A DNA stretch of 64,000 nt from Simmondsia chinensis. Lineage: Eukaryota; Streptophyta; Magnoliopsida; Caryophyllales; Simmondsiaceae. Each line of letters starts with the position of its first letter. Positions within the stretch are counted from its first letter, which is position 1. A program made the translations under genes and the position numbers. This document shows, piece after piece, positions 11,978 to 23,532 of the stretch. A model generated the notes under the pieces. That model searched no databases, was not told where the DNA came from, and was given only the letters and a program-made list of their open reading frames with translations. Location: NCBI GenBank assembly GCA_018398585.1, contig JAGTTD010000007.1, positions 9,451,320 to 9,515,319 of the forward strand. Direction: 5' to 3'.

Positions 11978-13215
11978 ATGAAGCCTTTAATGGATTACTT
12001 CAAGAGCCCTCAAGATTACATTAAGGATAGAAAGATAAAATTTAGAGCTCACAGATTCTATCTAGATAATGAATCTGGAGAGTTATATAAAAGAGGCGCT
12101 AGTGAAGCGCATCTCAAGTTCCTTGGCTTAGATGAAGCTATGCTAGTGATGGTAGGAGCCCTTCAGGGTATCTGTGGATCCCATCTAGCTGGTAACAAAA
12201 TGCAGTGGCTCATCAAACATTATGGCTATTACTGGCCATCAATAATGGATGACTGCATAAAATACGCCAAGGGATGCAGAGCATGCCCAAGACATTGGCA
12301 TTTATCGAGAGTCCTTGCAGCTGAGATGCATGCTATTGTGAAACCATGGCCCTTCAAAGGGAGGGCAATGTACATTATAGGGGAAATCAACCCCCTTCTA
12401 GTAAGTAAGACTCTCACATCCTTGTAACCACAATCTACTTCACAAAATGGGTGGAAACTAAACCATATAGGAATATTAATCAGCAAGATGTGATTGATTT
12501 TATCAAAGAATACATCCTGTGTAGGTTTGGTATCCCTGAGACCATAATTATGGACCACGCTAGAGTGTTCAATGGGGCTGAGGTTAAGGAATTCACCATG
12601 AGTTTCAACATAGAAATCTTAAATTCAACTCCTTGTTATGCACAAGCCAATGGCTAGGTCGAGTCAAGAAACAAGATTCTGTAGGTCAATGTTGAAAATA
12701 TGATTGGAGCCAATCCCAAGAAGTGGCATGAATTGCTACTAGATGCTCTTTGGGCCTACAGAACATCCAAATGTGACACAAGTCAACTACCTTCATTTTG
12801 ACATATGGCCATGATGACGTGCTCCCAATGGAACTAACAATTTAGTCCATTAGGTTGGCTCGTCAAGGAAAGTTTTCTGAACTTGAGTATAAGCAGGCTA
12901 TGGTGGACGAACTAACTAACTTAGACCAAGTTAGGCTTAACTCCCTCCACAAGTTAGAGAAACAAAAGAAGAGAGTGGCCAAAGCATACAACAAAAAGGT
13001 CAAACCCAGTTCTTTTGACTTAGGGGATATAGTCTGGAAAGTGATTTAACCCATTGGCCAGATAGACCAAGTCTTCCGGAAATGGCCCCTAAACTGGGAG
13101 GGGCCATTTAGAGTTAACGAGGTATTTAGAGGCAATGCTTACCTATTACAGGGCTTAAATGGTAGAACTCTCCCGAGGGTTATTAATGAAAGGTTTCTAA
13201 AGAAATATGCGCCAT
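11978..13215 (+). pseudogene. Tat A integrase
   Basis: The zinc-binding domain is in frame at 11978-12427: GICGSH, then H in IKHYGYYWP, then D-C and GCRACPRH, giving H-H-C-C. The catalytic core starts KPWPFKG; the first acidic position of the usual M/I-D-I-I-G box is Tyr (AMYIIG). The core continues in other frames with FGIPETIIMDHARVFNG (second Asp, 12451-12657) and AQANG-stop-VESRN (catalytic Glu region, about 12650). 12855-13049 encodes the C-terminal part ending VKPSSFDLGDIVWKVI, and a GPF-like stretch follows (about 13095-13110). The enzyme would join cDNA ends to target DNA. It is inactive here. Confidence 0.85.
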
Positions 13216-13229
13216 CAATTTGGGATTCT

Positions 13230-16200
13230 AATAAGAAAGTCCTTAAGTATAGATTCCCTTAATTATGGGCTCAATTTCAATATCAATGTTATAAAGATCA
13301 ACTCCATGATCCTTAGTTTAAGAAAATAAAGAAAGGAAAGAAGGAACCACCATGCTGCTTCAAGTTCTTCAAACAGAAGTTACATGCCACTAAGGTTAGT
13401 TGAATGCCCTAAACCCCTTATGGAGTCTTGCAGCGCCGTTTCTGCTGAAGGAGGGTTAGGATCTCATGGTTTACCTTCATGAGCACTTCCCCTAGGACTT
13501 CGAGTTTTCTAGCAATGGTAGGAGCCACCTTAGGATCCTCCTTTAAGGCCTTCACCAGAGCCATAGCTTCTTGGAAGTTGGCCCTTTTAGCTAGGGTCAA
13601 AACGAGGAGATGTGTAAGCTCCCGGAATTTTGGGATATTTGGTCTAGTTACTGAAGGGCCAGCTTGGCACTTGGCCCTGGCTTCTCTAAAGGAGAGGTCA
13701 TCCTTATTAGTGGTGGAAAAGGAATGGCTTTTGGAGGTGTGACCCTTAAAAAGGTTAACACTACTGAGAATTAGAATTGAATCTTAACTTTGTAAGACAG
13801 CCAAGGTTAGGGAACTATTATTACCTCCGAAACCTCAGCTTAAGGCGTAAGAAGGACTTCTACTAGCATCTCTGCCATTGGAACTTCTGCTGGCCCTTCA
13901 ACCACAGGGACATCTTCCTCAAGGGGAGCCTCTGGGGAATAATGCTTATGTATTAGAACTAAATATGGTTTGAGACACCAAGAGTTGGGAAGCCAGGTTG
14001 TAGAATCTTACCGTCAAAGATTTCCTTGACGGAGATTGAACCTCTTGGAAGGAGGAGTCGAGCCTACACAAGGCCCTGGTTTAGAGAAACTGGGAAGGAA
14101 ACCTCTTCAGAGGTATCACTGATAATTGACTCCACAGCAGAGGTTGCCGCGTCACCTCCTTTTTCAGCACTCAAGCTCAATGGTATAGTACTTTGACTAA
14201 GCCCTAGTACAATTTCCTAAGGAGGAGAATCTAGTATCTCCACAATAACCGAAGTTGGCTCTTCTTGTGGCTGAAAAAGGCCAAGTTAGGAGTTGCTTTG
14301 ACAGAGATGAATGAAACACCGATCCAGAAAAGCCAATACTTGTGGTTTAGGGAGCCTGGCTATTCTCTTTCTCACTATCTATGAGATGGATACTTCTTCA
14401 TCCTCTACTGCCTGAATGGCTCAAGTAAGGAGAGTTAGGAGAACCTCTTTCTGCTTTCTCTTCTTTGAGCCACCAATCTCGAGGGCTGGTGGAGTGGTTC
14501 CTGGTGGGGACTCCTCTAACAACATCTAGGTGAAGCTCCTGGTTCTAGCACTCCAAGGAGTCCCCTGAGTAGTTGCTACTGTAAAAAAGAAAAGGAAAGA
14601 CAAAGATCAGTCTTTATTCAGAACCACCCAAAAATAGAACTGACGCATACTTTAGGGTTGGCTCTTTACCTGATTATGCCTTCTGTGGAGTTCGCCTGAT
14701 GCTGACTGGCTGGCTTCTTCTCGAGTTAGGATCTGCATGTTCAAAAGAAGGCATAAAATACCACTTGGTGCCTTTGGCCTCCAAAGAGGACCAATAGCCT
14801 TTGGCCTCCAAAGAGGACCAATAGGCTTGGAAACAAGATGCGAAATGAGGTGTGGCACATGGACTTTACCTACAGACAGTGGGGTACCAATGAAAGAATT
14901 TGATTTCTTGATTCTACCCACAAACCTCTTTGTATTGAGGGAGTTGAATGCAGATCCTCTTGGCCCATCAAAGGTTTTGGGTCCTTATACTAGGAAAGGG
15001 AGTATCTTAGACCATGCCAAATAGCCTGGAAATCCAGGCATATAAGTCTTTACACCGAGGTAAGTCTGGTGATAGAAGAATAGATCTTGAGAGCACAAGA
15101 TTGCATGCTAGATCTGTGATTTGATGTCCAAAGGGACATTATAATGAAGGTCCAATTTCTAAACTAGCGAGGACCAAGGTTTCTCTCCCTGAAATGAGTC
15201 CATTAAGTCCCCTTCCTACCTCGAGAAGACATTAATCTCTCAAGACATTGGTCAAAGGACCATCCTAGGGGTAAGAGGACCTCACAGTGAGCATAATACT
15301 CCCCAAGACAAGAAACCCTCTCTCCTGTGGAAGTGTAAGGGCCTCTGGGGCGAGCTCGAGGAAGTAGGCTTGAGCCCTAATCTGGACCAGCCAAAAGGGT
15401 CCAACTATTTTGACAGCATAGTTCTTAACTATTATGTCCCTAAGGAATCCATATAATTGAGCTCAAAATAATGGTCCCAGGGCCAATGAACTAGTACTAA
15501 AGACCAGGTTGATAGCCATGGTCTTAAGAAATTTAAGAACTGAGTTGGAGGAGTTCACAAAGAAAAACTTGTTTAACAAAAACAGTTAAAAGCATGCCTC
15601 TTCTTTTTTGGAACCTTGCCCAAAGTTATGCACCTCTGTGACAAACATCTTGACAAAGGACTCATAACCACCGAGTAAATCGATGATAGAGAAAGAAGAG
15701 GCGAAGGCTTTAGACTCTAAAGAAATAAAAGAATCAAGAGGCAGTTCTTCTCCTCATAGTGAAATATGTGTTAGGGCTGCAATGTCCTTCAAGGTAATAC
15801 CAAGAAAAGCCTCAGGGAGGATAAAAGTGTTATAATAGGTGTTCCAACAGTAGGTCAATGCCATCATGATAGGATGATCATGCCTGAGGGTAATGGTGGA
15901 AAGCCAGATGGCTTCATAGATGCGAAGGTTCTTCCATTTTTGTCCATGGGTTAACATCAGCATGTCAACCCATTCGGCGTACTGCTTTGTTAGCAACGTC
16001 CATCCTTTAAAAAGCATCACTTCTTTGTAGATGCATCTTCCTCCCCAAGATTGACCTGCAGAGGCTGTATGAAGTAAAGGAGACTTGTCAATATCTTAAA
16101 ATATGCCTAGAAGGCCGGGGACATCATGAGACAGGTCAAAGATGGGTCCTTGGGGATACGATACAAAAGAAGGAAAAGGCTCATTTTCTGATAACTAAGA

Positions 16201-16290
16201 AAGATCCTCTTCGATGGTGTTGAGATCAATTCGACTCTGAGTCACATCAGAGACCATTGAAGTGTCAGATCGGAGCAAACGTGCCAGTTG
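13230..16290 (-). pseudogene. Antisense ORF with plant mobile domain (PMD, aminotransferase-like) in Tat A
   Basis: Between integrase and 3' LTR the minus strand carries a decayed protein-coding region. The best frame, 16020 down to 15754, reads YGQKW..(L)RIYEAIWLSTITLRHDHPIM..ALTYCWNTYYNTFILP and ends with ITLKDIAALTHISL. This is the start of the plant mobile domain, normally W-S..TNTFhf..GE.tiTLeDva.LlgLp. Reading on in the minus frame to about 15330 gives FFFVNSSNSVLKFLKTMAIN, LALGPLF-stop-AQLYGFL and GPFWLVQIRAQAYF. These match the family's middle part (sLALGpavLA.LYr.L, GplwLlQ.WawerF). 14921-14652 and 13600-13418 are open minus segments that may be its C-terminal region. Such ORFs are known as passengers of Tat elements; their function is unknown, and MAIL1/MAIN-type host proteins share the domain. 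At least six stops or shifts break it. Confidence 0.75.
14766..14823. repeat. 27 bp tandem duplication
   Basis: The unit beginning CTTTGGCCTCCAAAGAGGAC occurs twice back to back within the antisense ORF, giving PIGPLWRPKA twice in the minus-strand translation. The reading frame is preserved because the unit is a multiple of three. Confidence 0.85.
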
Positions 16291-16644
16291 TTCAATAGGG
16301 CTGTCAGCCTAGGGAAAGGGAGCAAAGACGGTGAAAGAAATTTGAGCCATTGCCAGATTAGTTTTAAGAAGATGCAAAGGGATCAAGGTAGATTTAATCA
16401 AGAATCGAAGATTCAAGAGCAACGGAGAGCAAGTGCTTCAAGAGCACTTGATTGTAGTAAAGAGGGAGAGCACGGGGGAGAAAAGTGGAGATTTCAAGCC
16501 CTAACTATCACACTTATGGACACGCGAGAAGGAAGAGCAAATGACAAATACTGTTCTCTCGAGCTCCTTATAGTCGTTAAGGGTCAAATCCGGATTTTTT
16601 ACACATTGTACATTTAAATTTACTAATGGCTAAGGGGGGCCATT

Positions 16645-18037
16645 TGTTTACACCCTAAATTCGAGGGAACTAGGATGACGCCATTTTGGGTAAAGTGCCA
16701 CGTGCTTAACTCGTGAGGCCCTCCTCGAGGAGAATTAGGCCTTTAGGTGCTGAAGTAATGGCATCTTGAGCCTAGTATCCTGTGAAGACCATCACTCTAA
16801 CAAGGGTATCAAGCACTTGAGGCTCAAGATGGTTGAAAGGTAAAAGGCACTCAAGCTTAAGGGGCTACTAGAAAGGCTACAAGACAGGTGGTTTCCAAGC
16901 TCGAGATAGTTACTTGGAGCGCAATTTCTTATTCTTGGGCACTTAACCTAAGAGAATGTGGCGCTTCTAGAGGAGACTTCAGCTAGAAACTCGGACATGA
17001 GCTTTAAGAAAGTCCCTCCAAAACTGAATCATGGACACGTTCATTGATCCTTCATGTGCAAGAAGAAGCTTGGTGACTTGAGATGGTGAGAAAATGCCGT
17101 GGAATCAGGGGGTAGTTGTTATTTGGTTTATCTATAAATAAAGGACGTTGTTGTAGTCCCAAAAAAAAATCACACACACTTAATACAAAACTTCTTTAAG
17201 TTTTCTTTACAGCACACTCGTGCTCTTTTCTTAGGAGTAGCGTAACTTAGCATAGCTTTAGCATAGTGTAGAATAACTTGATGTACTTGCTTCATTAGTA
17301 ATACAACCTTTTCAAGTTTCAGGTATGAACTTTCTGTTTTAATTTGTTCCCAAATTTCGACGAGTTAAGAATTGAGGCTTTAGTTTAAAAATTTGACGAC
17401 CAAAGCTTGACCTTGATTGCATTAGTCTTAAAACTACTATCACTGCTTGATAAGTTAGGTGAAATTAGATTCACGCCATGGAGGGCTTCGATAATCAAGG
17501 CTTGACCTTAATTGCGTTTGTCCTAATCCTGTGGCCTGAATTCGGTTTGCTCCATCTTAATCTTGTCAGACCTAAACTCTTTTGAGTTATTATAAGTCAA
17601 AGGTTCCAGGCTTAAAAACCTGATTGACTCGGGCTTGTAAGTGGAATGTTAAGCTCTCGGATTTGTCTCTGCCCCAGTTTCTGACTTTTAAGTGTATGAG
17701 AAAAGGTGTCCGCGGGCCCTACTCCATCACTATAATTGCCACTTGAGTTAGGTCCATATCCTTTTATTTTTCATCAATATATATTAAAAAATCCACAAAA
17801 ATATTTAACCAAGTCTTCTTAATTGAAGCATAAGCTGAACTCGTGGTATAACTGCAGTCAGATACACCAAAATATCACAACATTTTCTCCAAAAACTGTG
17901 AGTGGTTCAAGTTAAAGATATGCGGTTCGAATTTAGGCTCACTCCCTAGTCGCGGTGAGTCCCTTTTGCATGTTTATTTTGTTTTCTGTTTTACGATGAC
18001 CACATCACACTTTATTACAAACAAAATAAAGCAAACA
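16645..18037 (+). repeat. Tat A 3' LTR
   Basis: This 1393 bp LTR starts TGTTTACACC and ends GCAAACA, is preceded by the polypurine tract GGCTAAGGGGGGCC and is followed by the ATAAT duplication. A TATA-like box (TCTATAAATAAAG, about 17130) is at the same place as in the 5' LTR, but the A run after it is only about 9. Confidence 0.9.
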
Positions 18038-18042
18038 ATAAT

Positions 18043-19222
18043 GCTAGTACCTCTTTTGCTTATCTTGCTGAGTCTCTTGAGCTATGGCATGCTTACTTAG
18101 GACACATAAATATTGAGTCTATTAAATAGCTTAAAAAAATGAACATGATTCCTAATTTCAATAATACCAACTTTAGTAAATGCAAAGTATGTATAGAGGC
18201 TAGACATACTAGAAGACCCTTTAATTTGATCGAGAGATAATCTGAACTCTTTAAGCTAGCTCACGAAGACTTAGGAGACTTTTAAAGCCAAATGAGTAGA
18301 GGTGGAAAAATTTATTACATAACATTTGTAGATGATTGCTTCAGATATACGGTGGTGTATCTCCTAAAGATAAAGAAAAAGCAATATTTTTAAACTACAA
18401 AGTTGAATTTGAGAACCAACTAGAAAGAAAAATAAAGAGGCTTAGGTCTTATAGAGGAGGAGAATATAACCCAACTTCACTAGAAAGATTCTGGAAGAAA
18501 AATGGGATAATACATGAAAGAATCCCTCCTTACTGTCCACAATCTAATGGTATCGCTGAAAGGAAAAATAAAACGTCATGAATTCTATGCTAATTAGTTC
18601 TGAAGTACCTGATATTATGTAGGGGAGGCAATATTATCCGCTTGTCATGTAGAAATGTAGAGAGGTCATGCCCCTAATCTAAAATACTTGAAAGTGTAGG
18701 GGTGTTTGGCCAAGGTCAGACTTCCAGACTTTAAAAGAAGCAAAATAGGGCCTAAGAATGTTTATTCAATTTTTATCGGATATGCTTATCACAATGCCAA
18801 TTATCGTTTTCAGATCAAGGGATCTAATAATTGATATGCATGTGGTAGTATCGTTGAATCAAGAGATGCTGAATTCTTTAAACATATATTTGATGCACAA
18901 CCTATTAATTTGCCTACTCACGCACTGACTGTTAACAATGATCACACTTGCACTAACGATATAGACACTTCTGAAATTAGAAGAAGTAAAAGAGTTAGGA
19001 AAGAAACCAGCTTTGGACCTGATTTTATTAGTACTTTCCTAACGGGAGATAATTTCATAAATAAAAAAATCATAAGTGCCTATGTGTTAGAAGAAGATCC
19101 CAAAACCTATGACGAAGCCATGAAGTTGGTGGATTCAACCTTCTGGAAAGAGGCCACAAACAGTGAACTAGAATTAATTCTAAAAAACAACACATAGGTA
19201 TTGGTAGATCTTCCTAGAGGAT
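18043..19222 (+). pseudogene. Copia A integrase and start of RT (second part)
   Basis: The copia frame resumes right after ATAAT with LWHAYLGHINIESI (integrase zinc domain H..H), KCKVC..AR (C..C), and the core in 18336-18581 (LERKIKRLRSYRGGEY, then HERIPPYCPQSNGIAERKNK). The D(35)E pattern can be followed, but several stops and shifts separate the pieces. 18910-19197 holds the post-integrase segment (RRSKRVRKE) running into ALKLV-type RT start (YDEAMKLVDSTFWKEA). The RT continues as LVDLPRGCKLIG to the LINE insertion at 19238. The region is non-functional. Confidence 0.85.
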
Positions 19223-19937
19223 GTAAACTAATAGGTTTTCCTCGTCCTGGATCGACGATACTATTTCTCCTTTAGGTTCGTCTAGGGGTTGCTTGATTCC
19301 TTGAGGACTCTTTGTTTTTCGGGTTCTGCTGGGTCCCTCTCAAATTAGGAGGGAATCCTTTGCTTTCCTTGCCTTGACTTCTATTGCTCTGCCCCCTGTT
19401 ACAACTGCTGAGTTGTTACAATGTACTCTGAACTGCGAGCCTAACGATCCGAGTATTGCTCCGATTGGCCAGATGTCTAATCAGACTAGCTAAGCATCTT
19501 CATCCTCTATTCCGATTGCTTGCTCCCAGTCCATAGTTTCTATTGGTACTGTTGAGCCAGGTTAGAATATTGTTGCCCCTTCGTCCCACCTTTTCCGCCG
19601 TGCTGAGTGCCGGATGACTAGAGCAGCTTCCAAAGCTGCTGCTGCTGCTGCTGCTGGGGGATGACTCCTCCACTTTTCCTTTTCCTTTCCTTTTCTTTCT
19701 TTCTTCTTTATTTATTATTTTTTGGCTTATTTTATCTCTTGTAAGAGTTGGAGTGGCTTTCCTTTTCTCTCCTTTTGTTTTGGTTTTTTGCCTTGTTTAG
19801 TGTTTTTCACTTTGTCTTAGCTTCATTGTCTTTCTTTGGTCCTGCCTGACTTGTACACTTTGGACTTATTATGGGGTATGCTCCATGTATGCTTTGTACT
19901 TCTCTTTTTTGTAATAAAATTATTAAGCTCACTTACC

Positions 19938-19972
<35 letters not shown>

Positions 19973-19987
19973 GTAAACTAATAGGTT
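19223..19987 (+). mobile_element. 5'-truncated LINE with poly(A), inserted in copia RT
   Basis: An insertion of 735 bp (19238-19972) ends in A33 and is flanked by the identical 15-mer GTAAACTAATAGGTT (19223-19237 and 19973-19987), the signature of LINE target-primed insertion. Its last ~100 bases before the tail (GGGGTATGCTCC.. and CTCACTTACCC) resemble the 3' end of the LINE at 32950-38068 (GGGGTATGCCCC.., CGCTTACTTACC). Upstream of the 3' UTR, a frame ending ECRMTRAASKAAAAAAAGG then stop (to about 19664) resembles the C-terminus of that LINE's ORF1 (ITRAATRAG..T then stop). The ORF2 region seems absent, so this may be an ORF1-plus-3'UTR deletion derivative. Confidence 0.85.
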
Positions 19988-21345
19988 GCAAGTTGGTATT
20001 TAAAAGGAAAATGAAGATTGATGGTTCAATAGATAAGTATAAAGCAAGGTTAGTGGCTAAGGATTACACCCAAAAAGAGGGGGGTTGATTATTTTGACAC
20101 ATATTCTCTGGTCACTAAAATAGCCATAATTAAAACCTTGTTCATTCATGACTTGGTAGTGCATCAAATGGACCGAATAGATTTACATGGAACAACATGA
20201 AGGTTTTGTTGTCCCTAGTAATGAAAAGAAAGTCCGTAAACTTGTAAAATCTATATGCAGTCCCAAATAGGCACCAAAGCAGTGATATGAGAAATTTAAT
20301 AGCAAACTAATTGGTAATAACTTCCGTGTAAATGATGGTGACTCATGTGTGCATTCCAAGTCTGATTCAAATGGATGCGTTATTGTTTGTTTATATGTTG
20401 ATGATATGCTGATATTTGGCAAAACTTAAATGTTGTCAAGGAGACTAAAAACTTTCTAAGTTCTAAATTTGACATGAAAGATAAGGGTGAGGCGGATGTA
20501 ATTTAGGAATTAAGATTATAAAAACTCCTGAGGCATAAGCCCAAATCAGTCTCACTATGTTGAAAAGATACTTAGAAAGTTTGATATATTTGATGTTGAT
20601 CCTGTAAGAACGCCTTCTGATCCCAGTGTGCATTTAACTAAATATAAAAGTGTTGCTATGTGCAAATCTGAGTATGCCAAAATCATTGGTAGTATTATGT
20701 TCCTGATGAACTACAATAGACTTGATATTGCATATGCTTTGAGCAGACTTAGTAGCTACACACATAATCCTAATAAAGAGCATTGGAACGTACTAAGAAA
20801 ATTGCTTAAATATTTAAAAGGAACTATGGATTGGGGACTTCACCACAAGAAGTTTACCACTGTATTAGAAGGATATGGAGACGCCAAAATGGTGTCCGAT
20901 AATGATGAAATTAATTTCACTAATGAATATGTGTTCCACGCTAGCTGGCGGTGATATATCCTAGAAATTCTTTAAGCAATTATATACCGCGACGTTTGCT
21001 ATGGAGTCTAAGTTTATTGCTCTTGAGTTGGCCGGTTATGAAGCCGAATGGCTAAGAAGCTTATAGGGAGATGTGCCATTGTGGAGGCTACTAGCTCCAT
21101 CAATATCACTACATTGTGATAGTCAAGCTGCAATTGCTGTGGCAAAGAATAAAGTATACACTGGCAAGAGAAGACACATTCGTTTCAGGCATAAGATCGT
21201 AAAGGATTTTCTAGAAAGTGGAGTGATATCACTAGACGATGTAAAGTCCGAAAAGAACCTTGCGAATCCGTTGACTAAAGGCCTATGTACCAAAATGATT
21301 GTAGAAACATCGCTGGGGATGGGATTAAAGTCTATGTATGAATAA
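19988..21345 (+). pseudogene. Copia A reverse transcriptase and RNase H (third part)
   Basis: After the LINE duplication the copia RT continues (CKLVFKRKMKIDGSIDKYKA, then RLVAKDYTQKEGG then stop). The middle of RT is broken by stops at 20080-20620; the palm region VDDM can be read near 20396-20410 (CLYVDDMLIFG-like). 20628-20954 holds the RT C-terminus (EYAKIIGSIMFLMNYNRLDI) with the conserved SRLSSYTHNPNKEHW. 21073-21345 contains RNase H (LHCDSQAAIAVAKN, then GKRRHIRFRHKIVK) and the end NPLTKGLCTKMI before the stop at 21343. The order PR-IN-RT-RH confirms Ty1/copia. Confidence 0.85.
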
Positions 21346-21925
21346 ACTGTGATGTATCCAACCTGATTTTAATAGGTTCAATGTGAAAAGTCATGGTTTA
21401 ATTCAAGAAGTACACTATATTTTACTGTTTCCCCTCCTTATGATGTTGGCAGTGCTTAGAAAGGTCCATAGCCATATGTATGGTGGTGTAAGTAAAGCTT
21501 GCACTTGATGAATACTATCAATATGTTACCAAGGTGGTGAGGTTGAGCTCTTGTTCTTAATGGACTTATAACCATATGTTTGGTGGTGTGTAATAACACA
21601 CACTTGATGGAATCTACCTGTGTAGGTGTGGGAGTATGGCCGCTTCCTATAAAGGTTGAACATTTTCCTTTTAGAACACCTATGAATATCCAGGATGGGC
21701 GCATGGCTGATAAAATGTGCCAAACTGCAGGAGTTACTGAGATTTGGAGCTTGGTGCATGTCCAAGTCGTAGACTATACAACCCCTTATGAGGGTACCTT
21801 GCAAGCTATTGGTCTTAAACTTGGTTTACACTAGGTGACAATTCAAGTCATAAGACATCGGCACTAAAACACCTCTCTCTTTGCCCAAAATTCTTTCTTT
21901 GTTACTTATGTGCTGAGTGGGGGAT
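21346..21925 (+). other. Copia A 3' untranslated region with polypurine tract
   Basis: No coherent coding frame is seen. A diverged internal repetition (CATA.CCATATGT.TGGTGGTGT at about 21468 and 21567) is visible. The purine tract GAGTGGGGGAT (21915-21925) directly precedes the 3' LTR and matches the usual copia polypurine tract. Confidence 0.7.
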
Positions 21926-22690
21926 TCTTGGAAAAAAATGACACGAGTCTATCCTAAAAAGAACCTTGCTATCCCACAAAAAGTTTTGGAAAGAGAAGTT
22001 CACTTTATGTATGGGAGTGTTTTAAGACTCTTTGAATTACGGTAAAAGTTAGAGAAAGGTGGGAACCACATGTGTGCCACCCGCCCGCCGCGCTGTGCGG
22101 GGAACGAGGGTGTGGGTGTGGCTGTGGGTGTGGGCGCTTTTTTTCATACAGGTAATTTTATTGTTCCCAAAAAAAAATACTTTGTAAGCTACATTTTGTC
22201 TCTCTTACATATGCCTTTTAATTAATCTCGAAACCCTTCCCAACACCCCCTCTTTACTGTTTTCTTTTCCCCGAGAAAGCTCTCATGGCTGACTTGTGGT
22301 TAGTTACTCTTAGTGACTATTAGGAAAGGTTGCCACCTCTTCTCGACAATCACATTCACCACTATTTATACCCAACTTTTGAGGGTTTATTTGCATCCAA
22401 CAACGCAATCTCCTCTCTCTCCTCTCTCTTCTCTCTTCTCTCTTCATTCCTCTCTCCTTATTGGCAAAAGTCCTTAGGCATTCTTACCCGGCAATTAACA
22501 AGTACATGTTAAGAGTCTGATCACATTAATCAAGGAGGACGACTGCCGATAGTAGTGTATGCAATGGAGTAGCGACGAAATCGTCTTTTAGGATATTGGC
22601 TCTTGCCATAATGCGGTATAATTGTTCAGTAACGCTTTCAATTTAATTTCTTTCATTACTGTGTTTAAATATCAATCTCAATTTCTATCA
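21926..22690 (+). repeat. Copia A 3' LTR
   Basis: This 765 bp LTR begins TCTTGGAAAAAA, where canonical TG is mutated to TC, right after the polypurine tract, and ends ATCTCAATTTCTATCA. Its last ~530 bases pair with 1-518. It contains a GT-rich stretch (22106-22138). Because the 5' LTR start lies outside the window, the target duplication cannot be checked. Confidence 0.85.
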
Positions 22691-23532
22691 TAATGATCAC
22701 GAATGAGTCATAATCGATTTCGAACACTAGTAATGACACTTTACCTAAAGTATTATGTAAAGTGTACACTTGTCTTTATTTAAGTTGAATTTTCCATGGA
22801 GTCGAATTTTATAAAGTGTACACTTGTCTTTATTTAAGTTGAATTTCCCATGGAGTCGTGTTGAATAAACTCTTAATAATTGATCTATTCAAAACAATAT
22901 ATTTATTCTGACTGCGTTGAGCTAGGTTATTAATTACACTTTACCTAAGTTAATGCTTAAAATAAAAATATATAATCAAATTAAAAGTTAAGCAAAATGT
23001 CAAATAAAAACTAAAAAAATATGTGAACATCCTACTATGTAGGCCAAGTTAGATAGTTTATCAAATTTAAACCAAGTTTGGACTTGATCGGTTCTAACCA
23101 AGGGCAATCAAGTTTATCCAATTCATAGACTCGGATGTCACTAAGTTGAACCATGTTTAGTCAAGTTTCAACATATTTCTGCATATGTGATCGAACTCGT
23201 CTAGATTTATACTAAGTTGACCAAATTCAAACGAATATGACCAACTTTGTTGAGCTTAACAAGGTTTTACCATCAATAGCCGTGTTAATCACCTTTATGA
23301 TGGAGTAACTAAACTGTCTTTAGAAAAGTGAGTTTAAGAACCTTCTACTATTTGCATATTTTAACATTAAGTAGCTTAAGGAGTTTGTTCTCCATTTTGC
23401 TATCTTGGTTGCAACAGTGCCAGCTTATTATTTTTTCTACTTGGCTGCTTTGACACCAAGTAAACCTACTCATCTTGTGATACTCATTGAATGCGAAGCA
23501 TATTTGCTACTTGCCACTTAGTGAATGGTAAG
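22691..23532. other. Non-coding DNA right of Copia A
   Basis: The DNA is AT-rich with no credible ORF. A 54 bp tandem duplication occurs at 22758-22865 (see separate entry). The rest contains loosely recurring CAAGTTT/GACTTGA words but no element end that I can recognise. Confidence 0.6.
22758..22865. repeat. 54 bp tandem duplication
   Basis: TAAAGTGTACACTTGTCTTT and the following ~30 bases through TCCATGGAGTCG recur exactly 54 bases later (22758 and 22812) with only one or two differences. Confidence 0.9.

Larger units (their letters stand above)
1752..18042 (+). mobile_element. Tat A: nested Ty3/gypsy Tat-lineage LTR retrotransposon
   Basis: A 16.3 kb element is inserted in Copia A. The 5 bp ATAAT lies immediately before the left LTR (1752-1756) and immediately after the right LTR (18038-18042). 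The LTRs start TGTTTACACC and end GCAAACA. Joining the two flanks restores continuity of the copia reading frame across the pre-integrase region, which supports the boundaries. Internal order on the plus strand is gag, protease, RT, RNase H, a second (archaeal-type) RNase H, and integrase, followed by an antisense ORF and a polypurine tract (about 16631-16644) before the 3' LTR. The dual RNase H and antisense extra ORF fit the Tat/Retand group. All coding parts are broken. No canonical primer-binding site is visible after 3141. Confidence 0.9.

Noticed and set aside
21456..21834. Overlapping ORFs of 82-92 codons near the Copia A 3' end
   Set aside because: They lie between the pol stop and the polypurine tract, overlap on both strands and lack motifs.
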